A stretch of 64,000 bases of DNA from Russula earlei (Eukaryota > Basidiomycota > Agaricomycetes > Russulales > Russulaceae), in the NCBI GenBank assembly GCA_025769875.1, contig JAGFNK010000181.1, forward strand, positions 1 through 64,000. Reading direction: 5' to 3'. Positions 1 to 11,649 of this stretch are shown here, one piece after another. Under the pieces are notes generated by a model. That model did no database searches. It saw only the letters and a list, made by a program, of their open reading frames with translations, and was not told where the DNA came from. The position numbers were made by a program, and so were the translations under genes. The first letter of the stretch is position 1; each line of letters opens with the position of its first letter.

Positions 1-963
1 AGTTTGACGTACGATGGGGATACAACAATATTCGCCTCAGAGAGGGCGATGAACACCTCGCAGCATTCAAGACACCATTAGGACTCTTCGAACCATTGAT
101 AATGACATTTGGTCTCTGCAACGCCCCAGCCACTTTCCAACGCTTTATGAACACCATCCTAGCAAAATACATTGCCACTGAACGAGTGGTTGTTTATCTA
201 GATGATATACTAATCATGGCGCAAACCTTGAACGAACTAGACGACTGGACACATAAGGTCCTAAAAACACTCCAAGACCACGACTTATACTTGAAACCAG
301 AGAAATGTGCTTTCCGACAAACCTCTATTAGTTACCTAGGCATCAATATCTCCCAAGGACGAATATCCATGGACCAAGACAAGTTAATAGGCATTACAAA
401 GTGGCCTACTCCGACCAATGTTACGGAAGTACAAGCATTTCTAGGATTCTGCAACTTCTATCGACGATTTATCCACCAATACTCTCGAATAGCACGGCCC
501 TTGTTTAACTTAACAAAGAAAGAAAACCCCTTCAAGTGGGAAGACGATGAAGAACAAGCATTTCAGAAACTAATCCAAGCATTCACAACGGCCCCAATCC
601 TCATGTTACCTAACCACACGAAACCCTTTCGACTCATCTGCGATGCAAGTGACTTTGCAGTCGGTGCAATCTTGGAACAACCCGATGAATTTAACAGATA
701 TCACCCAGTAGCCTATTTCTCGAAATCCTTGGACCCCGCACAACGAAATTACATGATCTACGATAAAGAACTCCTTGCTATCGTCTTGTCCCTCTGGCAC
801 TTCCGACACTACCTTGAAGGCGCTACACACCCCATTGATCTATGGACAGACCACAATAACTTGACATACTTCATGACAAAACAGAAACGCAACGAGACGA
901 CAAGCCCGATGGGCACTCCTCCTCACAGATTTCGACTTCACCATCACCCCACCACCCAGGAAC
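1..963 (+). pseudogene. Element A reverse transcriptase and RNase H fragment
   Basis: The frame beginning at base 3 encodes the RT palm and fingers with the catalytic YLDD motif (bases about 198-209). It continues into the connection and RNase H domain (CDAS motif near 640, then the DKELLAIV-type segment near 763 and TDHNNL near 846). The frame is open from the window edge, so the annotated start is not a real start. After about 890 the expected continuation (an LTDFDF-type segment) moves to another frame, and a TGA closes this frame at 966. A one-base insertion near 925 is the simplest cause. RT copies retroelement RNA and RNase H removes the template. Confidence 0.85.
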
Positions 964-1179
964 GATGAACAAAGCAGACGTCTGTCCAGGCGGGCCAGAC
1001 TTTAAAGAGGGGATACAAAACGAAAATGATGGAAAGGTGCTCCTAGATGACAAATTTTTTAAATTAGAGCAACACGCACCTCTGCTACAGAACCAATCGG
1101 CGACCAGGAACTTCGACAACAAACTACGATCTAGCAAGACTATGACCCAGAAGTATCTAACGCGTTAGCAATCATTATA

Positions 1180-2640
1180 AAGAATGGACCAAGGCGACTA
1201 TCCAAAGGCTTACAGGACTGGAACCTTGAAGATGGACTAATACTATTCAAAGGAAAAGTCTATATCCCAAACAATGACACCCTCCTAAGAAAGAAAATTC
1301 TAAAACTACACCACGACTTCCCTTGCCACTGGGCATCCTGGCCAATGGAAAACTTATGAACTAATCAGCCGAAACTATTGGTGGCCAGGAATGCTAACCT
1401 ATGTCAAAAGTTATGTAGAGGTTGCGCAATTTGCCAAAGTACAAAGAACCGTCCAAAGACAGAAACACCCCTTGTACCAATTACACCAGCTGGAGAAGTA
1501 TGGAAAAGCATTACCTATGGACTTTATCACGGACCTACCGATTTCACAAGGCTTCGACAGCCCTCCTAGTCGTGGTAGATCGAGTCAGTAAAGCGATAAT
1601 CATTACCCCCTTGCCACAAGACAATCACAGCAGACGAAACAGCGACACTAATCATGAACAATGTCTGGAGAAGAATAGGGCTCCCAACACAAATAATATC
1701 GGACAGAGGCCCTCAGTTCGCAGCAAAAGTCACGCAAGAACTATGGAAGAAGTTAAATGTCAAAGTATCAGTTAAGCAACAGCATATCACCCACAGACAG
1801 ACGGAGAAACAGAACGAGTTAACCAAGAACTAGAACAATACCTACGAATATTTTGCAATCATCAAGCAGACAATTGGGACAGAACTAGTTCCCTTTATGG
1901 AGTTCGCACATAATGCCAGACAACACAGTGCTACGAACAAACCCCCGTTGAAGTCTGGTATGGCTTTAACCCAACAGTTTGCTCCGCCCCTTGCCTTTAC
2001 ATCAAGTTCCCTTCAATCCAAGAAAGACATATCAGAACTAACCAACTCAGAAGAAGAAGTAGCTGCCTCCCTGAACCGAGCAACAGAAATCATGAAGCAA
2101 TCAGGACCCTCAATCCTCCACATTTCGTTTTAAAGAAGGGGATCAAGTATGGCTGGAAGCCACGAATCTACGAACCACTCACCCAAAAGCAAAACTAGCC
2201 CCTCGACGCTATGGGCCATTCAAAGTCACCACTGCCTATCCAGTAAACGTTCGCCTCGAGCTACCAAAGTCTTGGAAGATACACCCGGTTTTTCACCACT
2301 CCCTGATTAAACCTTACAAAGAAACCATTGCCCATGGTCCTAACTTTTCAAACCCGCCACCAATATTAGTCGAAGGTGAAGAACAATATGAAGTAGAACA
2401 GATCCTAAACTCTCGGCTCTCCCCAAACCGCAAAGGAATCCAATACCTAGTTAAATGGAAAGGGTATACGGTTGCAGAAAATACTTGGGAACCAGCATCT
2501 AACCTATCAAGAGCGCAATCACTTGTTAAAGACTTCCATCGGAATATCCGAAGGCGCTCAAGACGGTTCCCACCAGGAGTAACCCCTAAACCAACAACTC
2601 TCATCATGACCTCTGTCGATGACTACCTTTATCCTTGTTA
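1180..2640 (+). pseudogene. Element A integrase and chromodomain remnant
   Basis: Scattered over three frames are the HHCC zinc-binding region (1310-1440, with a CAICQ motif), the catalytic core start (DFITDLP near 1520), the YHPQTDGE motif (near 1785) and an IN C-terminal barrel. From about 2370 to 2545 there is a chromodomain with the conserved YLVKWKGY segment and a following NTWEP. The domain order is that of a chromovirus integrase, whose chromodomain steers insertion to heterochromatin. Breaks are frequent: stops and shifts near 1360, 1570, 1775 and 1915. Translation of the chromodomain is intact in frame up to about 2640. Confidence 0.8.
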
Positions 2641-2822
2641 CCAACGAACTTTTCAGAGAACTCCTGCGACCACATGCACCCAATCGACCACAGCCATCCC
2701 CAAAGCAAATCATAGAACAAGGGAGAGCTCCCCACAAACGAACAGACTTCGACTTTTCATATGCAAACTACTCCACCTTCCAAAGAAACAAATCCCTACT
2801 GTTGCAGGAGCAACAAGTCTAT

Positions 2823-2836
2823 AAAGAGGGGATGAA
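2823..2836 (+). other. Polypurine tract of element A
   Basis: An AAAGAGGGGATGA purine-rich run ends just before the TGTTACG that opens the LTR. This is the expected position of the plus-strand primer of an LTR retroelement. A similar AAAGAGGGGAT run occurs at 1003-1013 inside the RNase H/IN linker and could act as a second (central) purine tract. Confidence 0.6.
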
Positions 2837-3101
2837 TGTTACGAACCAAGGCCAAGCCCTGGCTGAAGATTGTCCTATTTTACTCAAGAAAAAACCTCTC
2901 TCACTTTGCATTGCCGACTCCCTTCCATTTTCTGGGCTATCCCTCCTGCGGTACAAGATATTGCTATTGCAAAAGCACTATAACACGACCAGGCACCAGT
3001 TTCCTAATCGGGTAATCATCGCGTGGCAGCCACATGGCCACTCAGCCACCATGGACCCGAAACAGCGGCACAAACTCTTAGAAACTGTTGCATAAATCAT
3101 C

Positions 3102-3202
3102 TGACGTCATCAAGGCTCCAATGACATCATGGCTGACTGAGCGACTCCACAGTGACCTCATAGGCTCACTAAGCGCTCCACAGTGACATCATAATGATGT
3201 CA
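3102..3202 (+). promoter_or_regulatory. Cluster of CRE/ATF-like octamers in LTR U3
   Basis: TGACGTCAT (3102-3110, a perfect CRE/ATF octamer) is followed by TGACATCAT (3122), TGACCTCAT (3153), TGACATCAT (3184) and its inverted copy ATGATGTCA (3194-3202). The last two form a 9-bp inverted repeat with one spacer base. They sit within repeats that also contain CTCCACA. The array lies about 140-240 bp upstream of the LTR TATA element, the usual place for activator sites. Known bZIP factors of the ATF/CREB type bind TGACGTCA; binding here is inference. Confidence 0.5.
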
Positions 3203-3338
3203 TCGCTCCACAATGATCAGTAATGCGCTCAGTAAGCCTGAAAGCTGACACAAGCAAGTTTATGCCTCTGTAGTCCTATTGGATGGTACCAAAGAGTCTA
3301 GAATAGTCCCAGTGCTTTGTAATCGACCCTGTACATTG

Positions 3339-3346
3339 TATATAAG
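3339..3346 (+). promoter_or_regulatory. TATA-like element of LTR A
   Basis: The octamer TATATAAG in the middle of the LTR is followed by CCCC and a CT-rich stretch (3390-3500) typical of a fungal transcription start region. Confidence 0.5.
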
Positions 3347-3665
3347 CCCCAATGAAGCATGGCAGTCGTCAGACTGTCCATTTGTGATACTCTCCACTTC
3401 CTGGGTACTCCCCTGCGACTGCTCAGTCTAAAGCCTTCCCTCGTCTTCAAGGTACTCTTCAACGACCGCCTTGTTTAAAGTCCCTCGCTGCACTGGCCTC
3501 TGCCCTTCGCCTCTGCCTCTTGCAACACATACCAGTCCCCATCTGGTATCTTCTAGTCGTTTGGCTCGTCCTCCTGTTCAACGCCGTTTACGCCGCGTAC
3601 CATCTGTTCCGACCCCTGCCCACCTGCTCCTGAGTCCTTAGTGATCAGCAGTACGTGTCTTGACA

Positions 3666-6442
3666 GTGGACTTATGGGCATTGAAATGATACTGAGCTAT
3701 GGGGAGCCAATGCGCCCACTCTTCTTGTTTTTCTCCCGTGTAAATGTGGAGGTACATCTCTAGAGTTTGATTGGTTCGTTCAGATTGTCCGTCAGTTTGG
3801 GGGTGATAGGCGGTGCTCAGGTTCTGGTTGATTCCTAGAATTCGAGAGATTTCTCTGAATAGGTCGGAGGTAAATTGAGGGTCACGATCGGAAATGATTT
3901 TAGAAGGGACCCCAGTCCAAGGGAAGGCATGTCGTAAGAACAATTTAGCCATTGCCAGGGTCCCCATATCTTTACGACATGGTATGAATATTGCTGCTTT
4001 GGTAGAGTTGTGATCGGTGATGGTCATAATGGTATTGTATTTCTCTGATAATGGAAGGTCGACGATCCAGTCGATCGCCATGGTTTGGAATGGTTTCTGG
4101 AACTCTGGGGGGATCGGGTAAATTGGGGGGTGAGTTGGGTGTGTGGAAGACTTGTTGGCTTGACAGATGGCACAGCCTCAAATGTAGTCCCTGATGAAGT
4201 AGGCCATTTTTGGCCACCAGAAGGATTCTTGAATTGAATATAGGGTTCGGGCATTTCCCGTGTGTCCACCAAGGATACTATCGTGGTAGGTATGTAAAAT
4301 TTTTCATAAGAGGGGCTCTTGATATGGTACCACCAACTTTCCATCTTTGAGTAGTGCCTCTTCTTCCTCTTGGAGACCGTGTTTAACCTTCCACATGAGG
4401 AGATCTGACCTTCGTTTTCTTTGTTCGGTTAGTACTTGTTCATAGAGGTCCTCGGTGTGAAGCGTGCGAATAAAAAGTTTGTCTGGTAGCGCCATGATGT
4501 TCTGATTATCTCCTGACCCATCATTGTGGTCAGGTTGTCATGAAAGGGCGTCTGCGCGATTGGAGGTTCCTGGTTTGTGGTGGATTTCGAAGTGATAATC
4601 CGCAAGAGTTGAGATGTATCCGGCAATTCTTCGGTTGATCTTGTGGGGGAGTTGGTAGTGGGCCAGGTTAGCATGGTCTGTAAGAATCTTGATGGGGTGT
4701 TTAGTTCCAACTAATAGGTATCACCAGTGTTGGAGTGCGAGGATCAGAGCCAGGAACTCCCTATCCCAAACTGGGTAGTTCCTTTCCGCTTCATTGAAGG
4801 CGTGTGACATGTTTCCAATCATTTTCCTTTTTCCTCTCTGGTCCTTTTGGAAGAGGATCGCTCCAGTGGCAAATTGTGAAGCGTCAGTCTCTAATTCATA
4901 TGGGAGATCAGGGTTGGCAGTGTATAGTTCAGGGTCATCGCAGACTGCCGATATTAGGGCTTCTAGGGCTGTGGTCACTTCTGGGGTCCAGAGGAAGGGG
5001 GTTCCTTTCTTGATTGTGGAAAAAATGGGGCAAGCTATTTTTGCAAAGTCTTGGATAAATGGTCATTGGTAATTGAGGGCACCCATGATCTGTTGTACCT
5101 GTTTCAGATTGTTGGGAGGTCTTGGCCAGTTTTTGAGACCATCCATTTTGACTGGGTCGATTTTGAGGGTCCCTTGGTTGATCCGGAAACCCAAGAAATC
5201 AATTTCATGTTGTTCAAAGGCGCACTTTGATGCCTTCAGGAAATAGGAGTCTCTTTCAAGTAAGTCAAGGAACTCGTGTGTGATTTGTTGATGAAGAAGC
5301 TCTTCTCCCACACCTGTGGCTATTGCCACATCGTCTAGATAGTTGCAGGTATTTTCTGGGTATTTTAGAAGCCAGGGTCTGAGGGTATGGTTCATTGCTC
5401 GTTGGAAGGCAGCTGGGGCATTGGTAAAGCCAAAACCCATCACCATGGGGATGAAGGTGCCAAATTGAGTTTTAAAGGTGCCTTTGTGTCGGTCTTCGGG
5501 GTGGATCAGGATGTTATTGTAGCCAGCTCAGACATCGAATTTTCTGAAGGTGGTTTTGCCCCTTAGTCGGTGCAATTGTTCTTCCATGTTGGGTAAGGCA
5601 TGGTAGTCGGGGACTGTGGCATTATTGAGTTTTCGGTAGTCGACTACCATTCGTGGGGCAGTGCCATCCTTTTTTTGAACAAAGAAGACCAGGGATACGA
5701 AATCCGAAACGCCATCTTTGATAAAACCCTTAGCCAGGTCTTCTTGTATTTGTCTTGATAACTCTTGTTTCTCATTCTGGGGGAGCGGGTAGGTCCGGCA
5801 ATCAAGGAACTTGGGGGCGTCGGGCTTCAGGATGATTCTAAAGTCGAGTTCTCCCCGACTGGGTGGGAGTCGTTTGGCTGCTTCTTCTGAAAAAACTCTT
5901 TGATGTCGTAGATATTCAGGGGGAATGACAGTTGTCCTGATTTGTGCAACCCGTATTCTTGGTGACTTAGTTAGGGGGACAGGAGTGAGAAGGACCCCTA
6001 GATGATTTTTTAGGCGACCAGTGCTCCAGTTGACAAGGGGGTTTAACACTTTTAGGAAAGGGTAACCGAGGATCATTCTATCTTCTCCCAGGTTTGTGAC
6101 ATAAAATGTGAGAAGCCATGTGGTGGGGCCATGACGTATGGCCATATGGGCATAATGGGTTAGTGCTCCTCCTTGGTTACTGGTGCCATCTACATTGATG
6201 ATGGGTCTGGGGGTTCTGAGAGTTCGAAGTGGAATTTGTAATTTTTCTACAATTCCTTGACTAATGAAGTTCTCTGTTGCTCCACTGTCTAGGAGTGCTT
6301 GGCCAGTCTTTCCATTTGTTGTGATCATAAAGGGAACTTTCATTGAGTTTTCTTTATGTTGGACAATGGTATCTATTTGGGCCTTAGTACCGACTGTTGT
6401 ACCTTGGCCTAGAGAAAATCCTCTTTGAGGATGAGGTCCCAA
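3666..6442 (-). pseudogene. Element B Pol: protease, RT, RNase H, partial integrase
   Basis: On the minus strand the protease has the LLDSGATENF active-site motif (near 6290), followed by RT with MVVDYRKLNN (near 5650) and NYLDDVAIA (catalytic YLDD, near 5340), then RNase H (ETDAS near 4890). Next come an integrase zinc region and core containing DRDPQFTS and YHPQTDGQSERTN (3890-3780). TGA codons interrupt the frame at 5527-5525 (after FRKFDV), near 5062 and near 4720; at the first two a Trp is expected. Further frame changes lie between 4720 and 4080. The integrase is cut at the residues NAHKST by the insertion of element A. Pol overlaps the end of Gag, suggesting a -1 frameshift or readthrough in the parent. 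Confidence 0.85.
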
Positions 6443-7953
6443 AGTTTGGCTCTATCCTCTGCTGGCAATGTTTTCATACGGGCCACCATAGTGGCAGCTT
6501 CTTCCTCTTTGGGTGGTTCAGGGGTTGGTTCAGTGGTATGTGCCTTGGAGGCAGTAGGGGCAGCATTCTTGGGGCACTCCCGGCTGAGGTGGCCTTTCTC
6601 TCGGCAGCGGAAGCAACGTCCTTCTTTTGCCAATTGTTTCCTCTCTTCTTCAGTGAGTTTCTTGAAGTTGGATTTGGCAGCATCCACTTGCATTCGATCG
6701 GGGTGATGAGACCTATGTTCCGAGGGAGGGTGTGTAGTTTTCCCCTTGAGCTTTTCCCTGATGGTGACAAAGTGTCGGTGTTGCCTTCTGGCTTCTTCCT
6801 TCCATTCCTGAAGAGTGGTAGGCCAGACATCTCTGTTTAGAATTGCACGATAGAGCCCGATTTTTAAGCCATTTTTGAAGCTTTCAATGGCAATAATGTC
6901 CGTTTCTGGCCATCCTGTTTTGTTTAGAAGCTGTTCGAAAGTGGAGATGTAATCATCAAGGGATTCCTTCATTGTATGTTTGGCGAGGGCTGCTTGGGCA
7001 TCTTCTTTTTCCGCAGTGTTGGTGAACTTAAATGTGAAGTCTGTGACAAAGTCTCTCCATAAGACTTCATCCATCCTGTTAATGGGGTTTTGGGCCCTGC
7101 TTATTTTTTCCCTGAGTGCAGTTGCCTGCGAGTTGACCCATTCTTCGACCTTTTCTCCCTGAATATAGGAGAGGGCCAACATTGTTCGTTTAAAAGGGGA
7201 AACCATGACTGCTTTATCATCATTGAGGCCCCAGAACAGGTTAAATTCCATGATGAATTGTTTTGTTTTGTTTCTTTCCCCAGTGAAAGCTGTGGGTTCT
7301 TTGCCACTAAGGGATCCATTAGTGCCTTGTGGCGCAGGGGCAGCTGCTTGAGGGGGGGGAACGATGATTGGGGGGGGCTGAGCGGCCATCTGTGGAGCCT
7401 GGACAGCGGCTTGGGGTGGTTGTACAGCGACTTGGGGTTGGGCTGCCATAATGGGTTCTGGGGGGTTCTGCGGTTCAAGTTCTAGGTCTTCGATGGGTTC
7501 CTGGTTTCCAAGAGGGTCCTCTGGTTCTAATGCAGGGGATTCAAAGGGTGTCTGAGTTTCAGCGGTGTTTTCTGGTTCAGGGGGGTTGCCTTCTGAAGAG
7601 GAGGCTTCTGATTCTGACGGTGGTTTGTAGCGAGGGTCGTTTTCCCTCCAGTAGCCTAATCCAAGGCTGTTTCTGAGAAGTTCTAGGTCTAGGTGAGTGT
7701 AGAGTTGTCCTCTTCTGAGTCGTAGTTCGAACCAACGATTGTTGATGAATTCGACTGGTAGTTCTTCGTTGTTTTTGGTGGTGATGTAGCAGAGGAAGGT
7801 ATGGAAGCTATCCCAAGTGGCAGCTCCTACAACGTGTTCAGGGAGGTCTGGGGATGGTCTGGGTTGGACGCGGACCCAACGGTTCGATGGTAGTTCAAGG
7901 TTGATCTTTAGAATGGAGTAGGAAAGCTTAGCTTGTGTAATGGCGTCGCGGCT
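6409..7953 (-). pseudogene. Element B Gag
   Basis: The minus-strand frame is open from the LTR edge (about 7953) to the stop at 6409. It encodes an N-terminal region with the RWVRVQPRP and CYITTKN segments, a proline-rich linker, a Ty3-type capsid (FTGERNKTKQF to QEWKEEARRQHRH) and one zinc knuckle CFRCREKGHLSREC (about 6630-6580). Gag packages the RNA. The first ATG in the open frame is at 7449, but homology to other fungal Gag proteins seems to extend upstream to about 7950, so the true start is uncertain or lost. This open frame itself shows no stop. Confidence 0.75.
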
Positions 7954-8540
7954 GTAAGAGCGTTAGCTCAAGGTTCAATGGGGGCCAAGTCCCTGTGACT
8001 TGGTTCAAGGGTTCAATGGGGCCAGCTCAAGAGACCAGATCAAGGGTTTAGCGTCTCAAGGCTGAGTCAGACAGTGACTCAGTCCGCAGACAGAGTCGAT
8101 CTCCTGGTTTCACAGAAGAGGAGGACGATGAGAGAGAGGCAGAGGAGGAAAAGGAACACAAGGGTTCCTTGAGATGTGCTCAGGTCAAGCAGAGTATAGG
8201 CCAGCACAAACAAGTTGTGATTTGAGAGAGAGTACAGGGCAAGGGATGCGACAGGAAATGGGACAAAGCTAAGCTTGGGGCATTCCCCAGCTTCTACAGG
8301 CGCTTAAATACTGTATGTAGCGAGGCTGTACAGTACTATAAGCAGAACAATAGATAAAGGTAGACCAATAGCCAAAGTGACTCGACAATAGGTGAAACAC
8401 AATAAGTGAAACACAATAGGTGAAACACAATAGGGGATCACCATCAAGGGATGAAACCGTAACCGTGGAGACAAGGATAACAAAGGAGAACAATAAGGAG
8501 AAGGATTATGGACGAACCAAAAAAGGGGTAAACTACAACA
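7953..8540 (-). repeat. LTR of element B
   Basis: This block aligns end to end with 52272-52845, including a run of 61 identical bases around 8235-8295. On the minus strand it starts TGTTGTAGTTTACC and ends with CGCTCTTACA, giving TG...CA ends and 588 bp. On the minus strand a TATTTAAG element (near 8310) is a plausible TATA box. Gag coding begins almost at once after the LTR, so the primer-binding site is missing or unrecognisable. Confidence 0.8.
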
Positions 8541-10860
8541 GCCAGAAATGATGATGCATGAGCAATCTCACTCTCCTCTCCCTTCCCTCTCTTCTTTCTT
8601 CCCTCTCTTCTCCCTTCTCCCTCTCCTCCCTTCCTCTGCTCTTGGCTTGAAGACTAATGCCTTGGATCACCATCCAGTCACATGAACTCAGTGTACCCTG
8701 GATAGGCTTGCTACACTTAAAGACTGGCCCTAAACAAACCTTAGAAGACTTAACACATGTTTGATACATGAACTAACAGTGATCACAAGGTTCTAATGAT
8801 TCTTACTTGTCTTTCTTTCCCTGTACTAGTACCTCTCTGGTACCTACTGTCAGTTTGGACTATCTTTCTAGCAGATACCATGCTAGAGATTGTACAACTC
8901 ATCTCTGACCTCTCTTTCTGTTAAGATCCTGATAGATCTTATTACTGACTCTTAGTGAAAGAGTTGCTTGATATAGTTCAAGCACTAGACTTTGAATCCT
9001 TTGATGTTATCTCAGGAAGAGTAGACGTAAGAGATGAGAAGGGCCTCTTTCACTTAGAGCAATGAATTTTTAGAAAGTTTTGACAAGATAGTTATTTCTT
9101 GTAAAAGAGTAAGTCGAGTGTAAGGCTCGACTGTTGGTACATCTGAGTATTTATATGATATCTCAATAACAGCTGTCCAATTTGTACAAAACTCAGGGAG
9201 CACATAGCTGAGAACCAGTAGTATCCAAAACTGTAGAGCACAATTCAAGAGTGTCAGAAATGACTCACACATGAGTCATCCTTTCCTAGTATCTGTCATC
9301 AAACAGTAAGCAATGAGTAATCCAGACAGTCAGCAAGCCAGTAAGCAATCACTAAGCAACCATAAGCAGAGATGAGTAACCAAAGCGTAGGTAAGCAAGC
9401 AGACAAGAACACAAATTGAGTCCTAACACTTTCCCTCACTCCTGAACTGGATTGTTCAACCGTGAGCCTTGACAGGAGCCACATTCAGAGTGGCACATGT
9501 GTGCAGTGCAATGAAGATGCAACTTGGGATCAATATTGTTTGATCTCAAGAAAACTCAAATTTTTGGAAATCCCCCTCAGGGGGAATGACATTATTGACT
9601 GCTCAGTACTAGTTTCAAATCAAGAATCACAAGATAAAAGTGTCTCAAATATCTGATTCAAACTTCACTCCTAAAAAACTGTGCAGAATGCCAAATGTGC
9701 AAACAAGATTGTGCTAAACCTCCCCAAGAAAAATATCCACCAATCTGTAGCAAGTGCAACAACAAAGCACCCAAGTCAGGAGGTGTTTCTGCCATATTGC
9801 ACATGCTGTCTAGAGTGCTCCAGATTGTATGAAGTTCCTTATGATTATTTTAAGACTCCCTTCTTTAAAAAACAAATTAATAACATAGTGTAAAATGTAT
9901 AAAAATTGTACATGATTTGAATGTGAAGTGTGTGTGTTGTTTCAATCCCCCAAAATCCTTGTGTGCAATCACTCTTTTCACTCATCTTCTTCTCTACATC
10001 TTATTGACAGGACATTGGTCTGGTAAGTCAGACTAAGTCCCAATCTCCAAAAATTTTGTTCTAATATCATACTGTACATGCCCGCCTCCCTGACTCAATT
10101 CCCACATACTTTACTTATTTCCTTTTCATTTCCCTTTTAGATAAGTCTTGCCGCTGATGGCCTACCAACATGGTTGCTGCCATTGTGCACACACTTTCAG
10201 GCTCCAGACCAGCTGCAGTTGACACAGCTACTGTTTCCAACAGCATGCACCCTGCCATGCATGTTCTAGACCCCCTTTTCTTGATTCCTTGGCTCATGCT
10301 GTACTTGTCCCAGAACTATATGTTCTGCCTGTATTTAGCCACATCCTCATCTTAGAGTATAAGGGATGAATCTATCAGAAGCTCATATTTTCCCTTCTTT
10401 TTGTATGACCATTTGCCCCACTCTATTGTTAATGCCTAACATATTGCTTGATCCTGTCTGTTTCCACCTTTCACTTCATTGACACAACACAGATGATGGG
10501 CTGAAGAGAGCCTGGCAATGATAAAAGGTCCTCATGTCAGGCCACCCTGACAAAGCACTGGAGAAATTCTGGACAGCATCCATCAAGCTAGCAAAAAATC
10601 CTCATATGTATGACATACTGGAGAGTGTCAGTCAGCCTGGCCAAGAATCTTCATGTATTGGCCACACAGACAATGGACTTGTGAGCATCTGGGCAGTGTT
10701 TGGCTGGCTGGCCAGCCTGGAGATACATACTCAGTGAAATTATGTTGGGAACAGCCCATCAAGGTATGATCAGTTTTTTGCCAGCCCAACAAAATGCCAT
10801 CAGCTGCTGATTGGAAATCCTCACCCTTGTGACCATGATCATATCAGGTCATTTGGTGTC
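8541..10860. other. CpG-poor decayed DNA, no intact gene
   Basis: The block has very few CG dinucleotides (many 60-base lines have none) and is TG/CA rich. That is the pattern left by deamination of methylated CpG in old repeats. It contains a pyrimidine tract (8561-8650), short TAAGCA-type repeats (9300-9400) and a cysteine-rich translated fragment (9462-9830). No full-length gene is recognisable. CpG content returns to normal at about 10860. Confidence 0.6.
9462..9830 (+). pseudogene. Cysteine-rich coding remnant of unknown family
   Basis: Two neighbouring short frames contain paired cysteines. The first has C-x2-C (GTCVQCNED) from about 9489. The second (9682-9830, a different frame) reads NCAECQMC, then KQDC, then ICSKC. 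The spacing resembles a zinc-binding cluster. The two parts are separated by stops, and the region is CpG-depleted, so this is probably a decayed transposon-borne domain. I do not recognise the family with confidence. Confidence 0.25.
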
Positions 10861-11649
10861 TTTTTGCCGACGCCTAGACTGATCTCAGCCAATGGTTCGA
10901 CATCGTTGCCTGCCACACACGGTCCTTCTTCGAGTTATCGATCGATTCAACGCACAGCGACAGGAGTGGAGTGGAGTCGATTTTTTTGGTCTCCCTCCGA
11001 GTCTGCCAGAGGTGAAGTAAGCATTACTTATTCGTAGTTAAGAGTAGAAAATGAATGATGGGCGAACCGCAATGAACGGCAGTTCACTCCGGTGGGCAAT
11101 TCAATTCTAGGGTCCAACCAAGTGCAACCTGGGAAAGTCTCTGTCAGTTAAATAAACCATCAAGGGAACAGGACGAACGTAATGCAATAAAGTGTGAAAA
11201 GATGCAATCCCTGGATTGGTCCCACAGTACGCCTTGACAACGAACTTACCACGGGCGACTAATTTGATCAACGCGAGAATGCATCGCGAAATTCAATTCG
11301 TCTGGGATCAAATGAACATAGACCCCTCTACTGATTCTCCATATTGATAGGACACAGCTAGTAACGTTTCTTCGGTAACTCAAGGCCCAGAGAATTGACC
11401 AATGGCTCAACAGGCAAACGCAGCTCGACGACGAGAGTGTATGCATACGGTATGTGTCACCTAGGCATTGTAGGCATTCTGATTGCGTGAAACAAGCACA
11501 ATAGGGGAGACAAGACACGGAAAAATAACAAATGGATTATTGAACACAGGAGAACATAAGCTCAATAGCACAGGGCGTCCGCAGTCAGACTGCAGAGAAA
11601 AGGAACAGAAGGGCTGCAACAAGCAGGGTAAAGGCAAGAAATCCAATAT
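10861..11649. other. Intergenic region with normal CpG
   Basis: No conserved protein, RNA gene or repeat is seen. It probably holds the 3' flank of the transporter gene that ends at 11650. Confidence 0.4.

Larger units (their letters stand above)
1..3665 (+). mobile_element. Ty3/gypsy chromovirus (element A), 3' part with 3' LTR
   Basis: The right-hand portion of an LTR retrotransposon enters the window in mid reverse transcriptase. It continues through RNase H, integrase and a chromodomain to a purine-rich tract (2823-2836) and a 3' LTR (2837-3665). The order RT, RNase H, IN, chromodomain is that of Ty3/gypsy chromoviruses. The coding part is broken by several frameshifts and stops, so the copy cannot make full Pol. 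It ends exactly where the integrase of a second, oppositely oriented element (B) resumes at 3666, so A was inserted into B. The 5' LTR, gag and protease must lie left of the window. Confidence 0.9.
2837..3665 (+). repeat. 3' LTR of element A
   Basis: The block opens with TGTTACG directly after the polypurine tract and closes with CTTGACA, giving the TG...CA ends of an LTR of 829 bp. The downstream base 3666 is already integrase sequence of element B. The LTR holds a cluster of ATF/CRE-like octamers (3102-3202) and a TATA-like TATATAAG (3339-3346), so a U3/R boundary about 30 bp beyond the latter is likely. The partner 5' LTR is outside the window, so LTR divergence and age cannot be judged. 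Confidence 0.8.
3666..8540 (-). mobile_element. Ty3/gypsy retroelement (element B), 5' part on minus strand
   Basis: Read on the minus strand this element has an LTR (8540-7953), Gag with a CCHC zinc knuckle, aspartic protease, RT, RNase H and the first half of integrase. It stops at 3666, where the LTR of element A begins. The rest of integrase and the 3' LTR should therefore lie left of the window beyond element A. Pol carries in-frame TGA codons and frame changes, so the copy is dead. A solo LTR of the same family is at 52272-52845. Confidence 0.88.
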
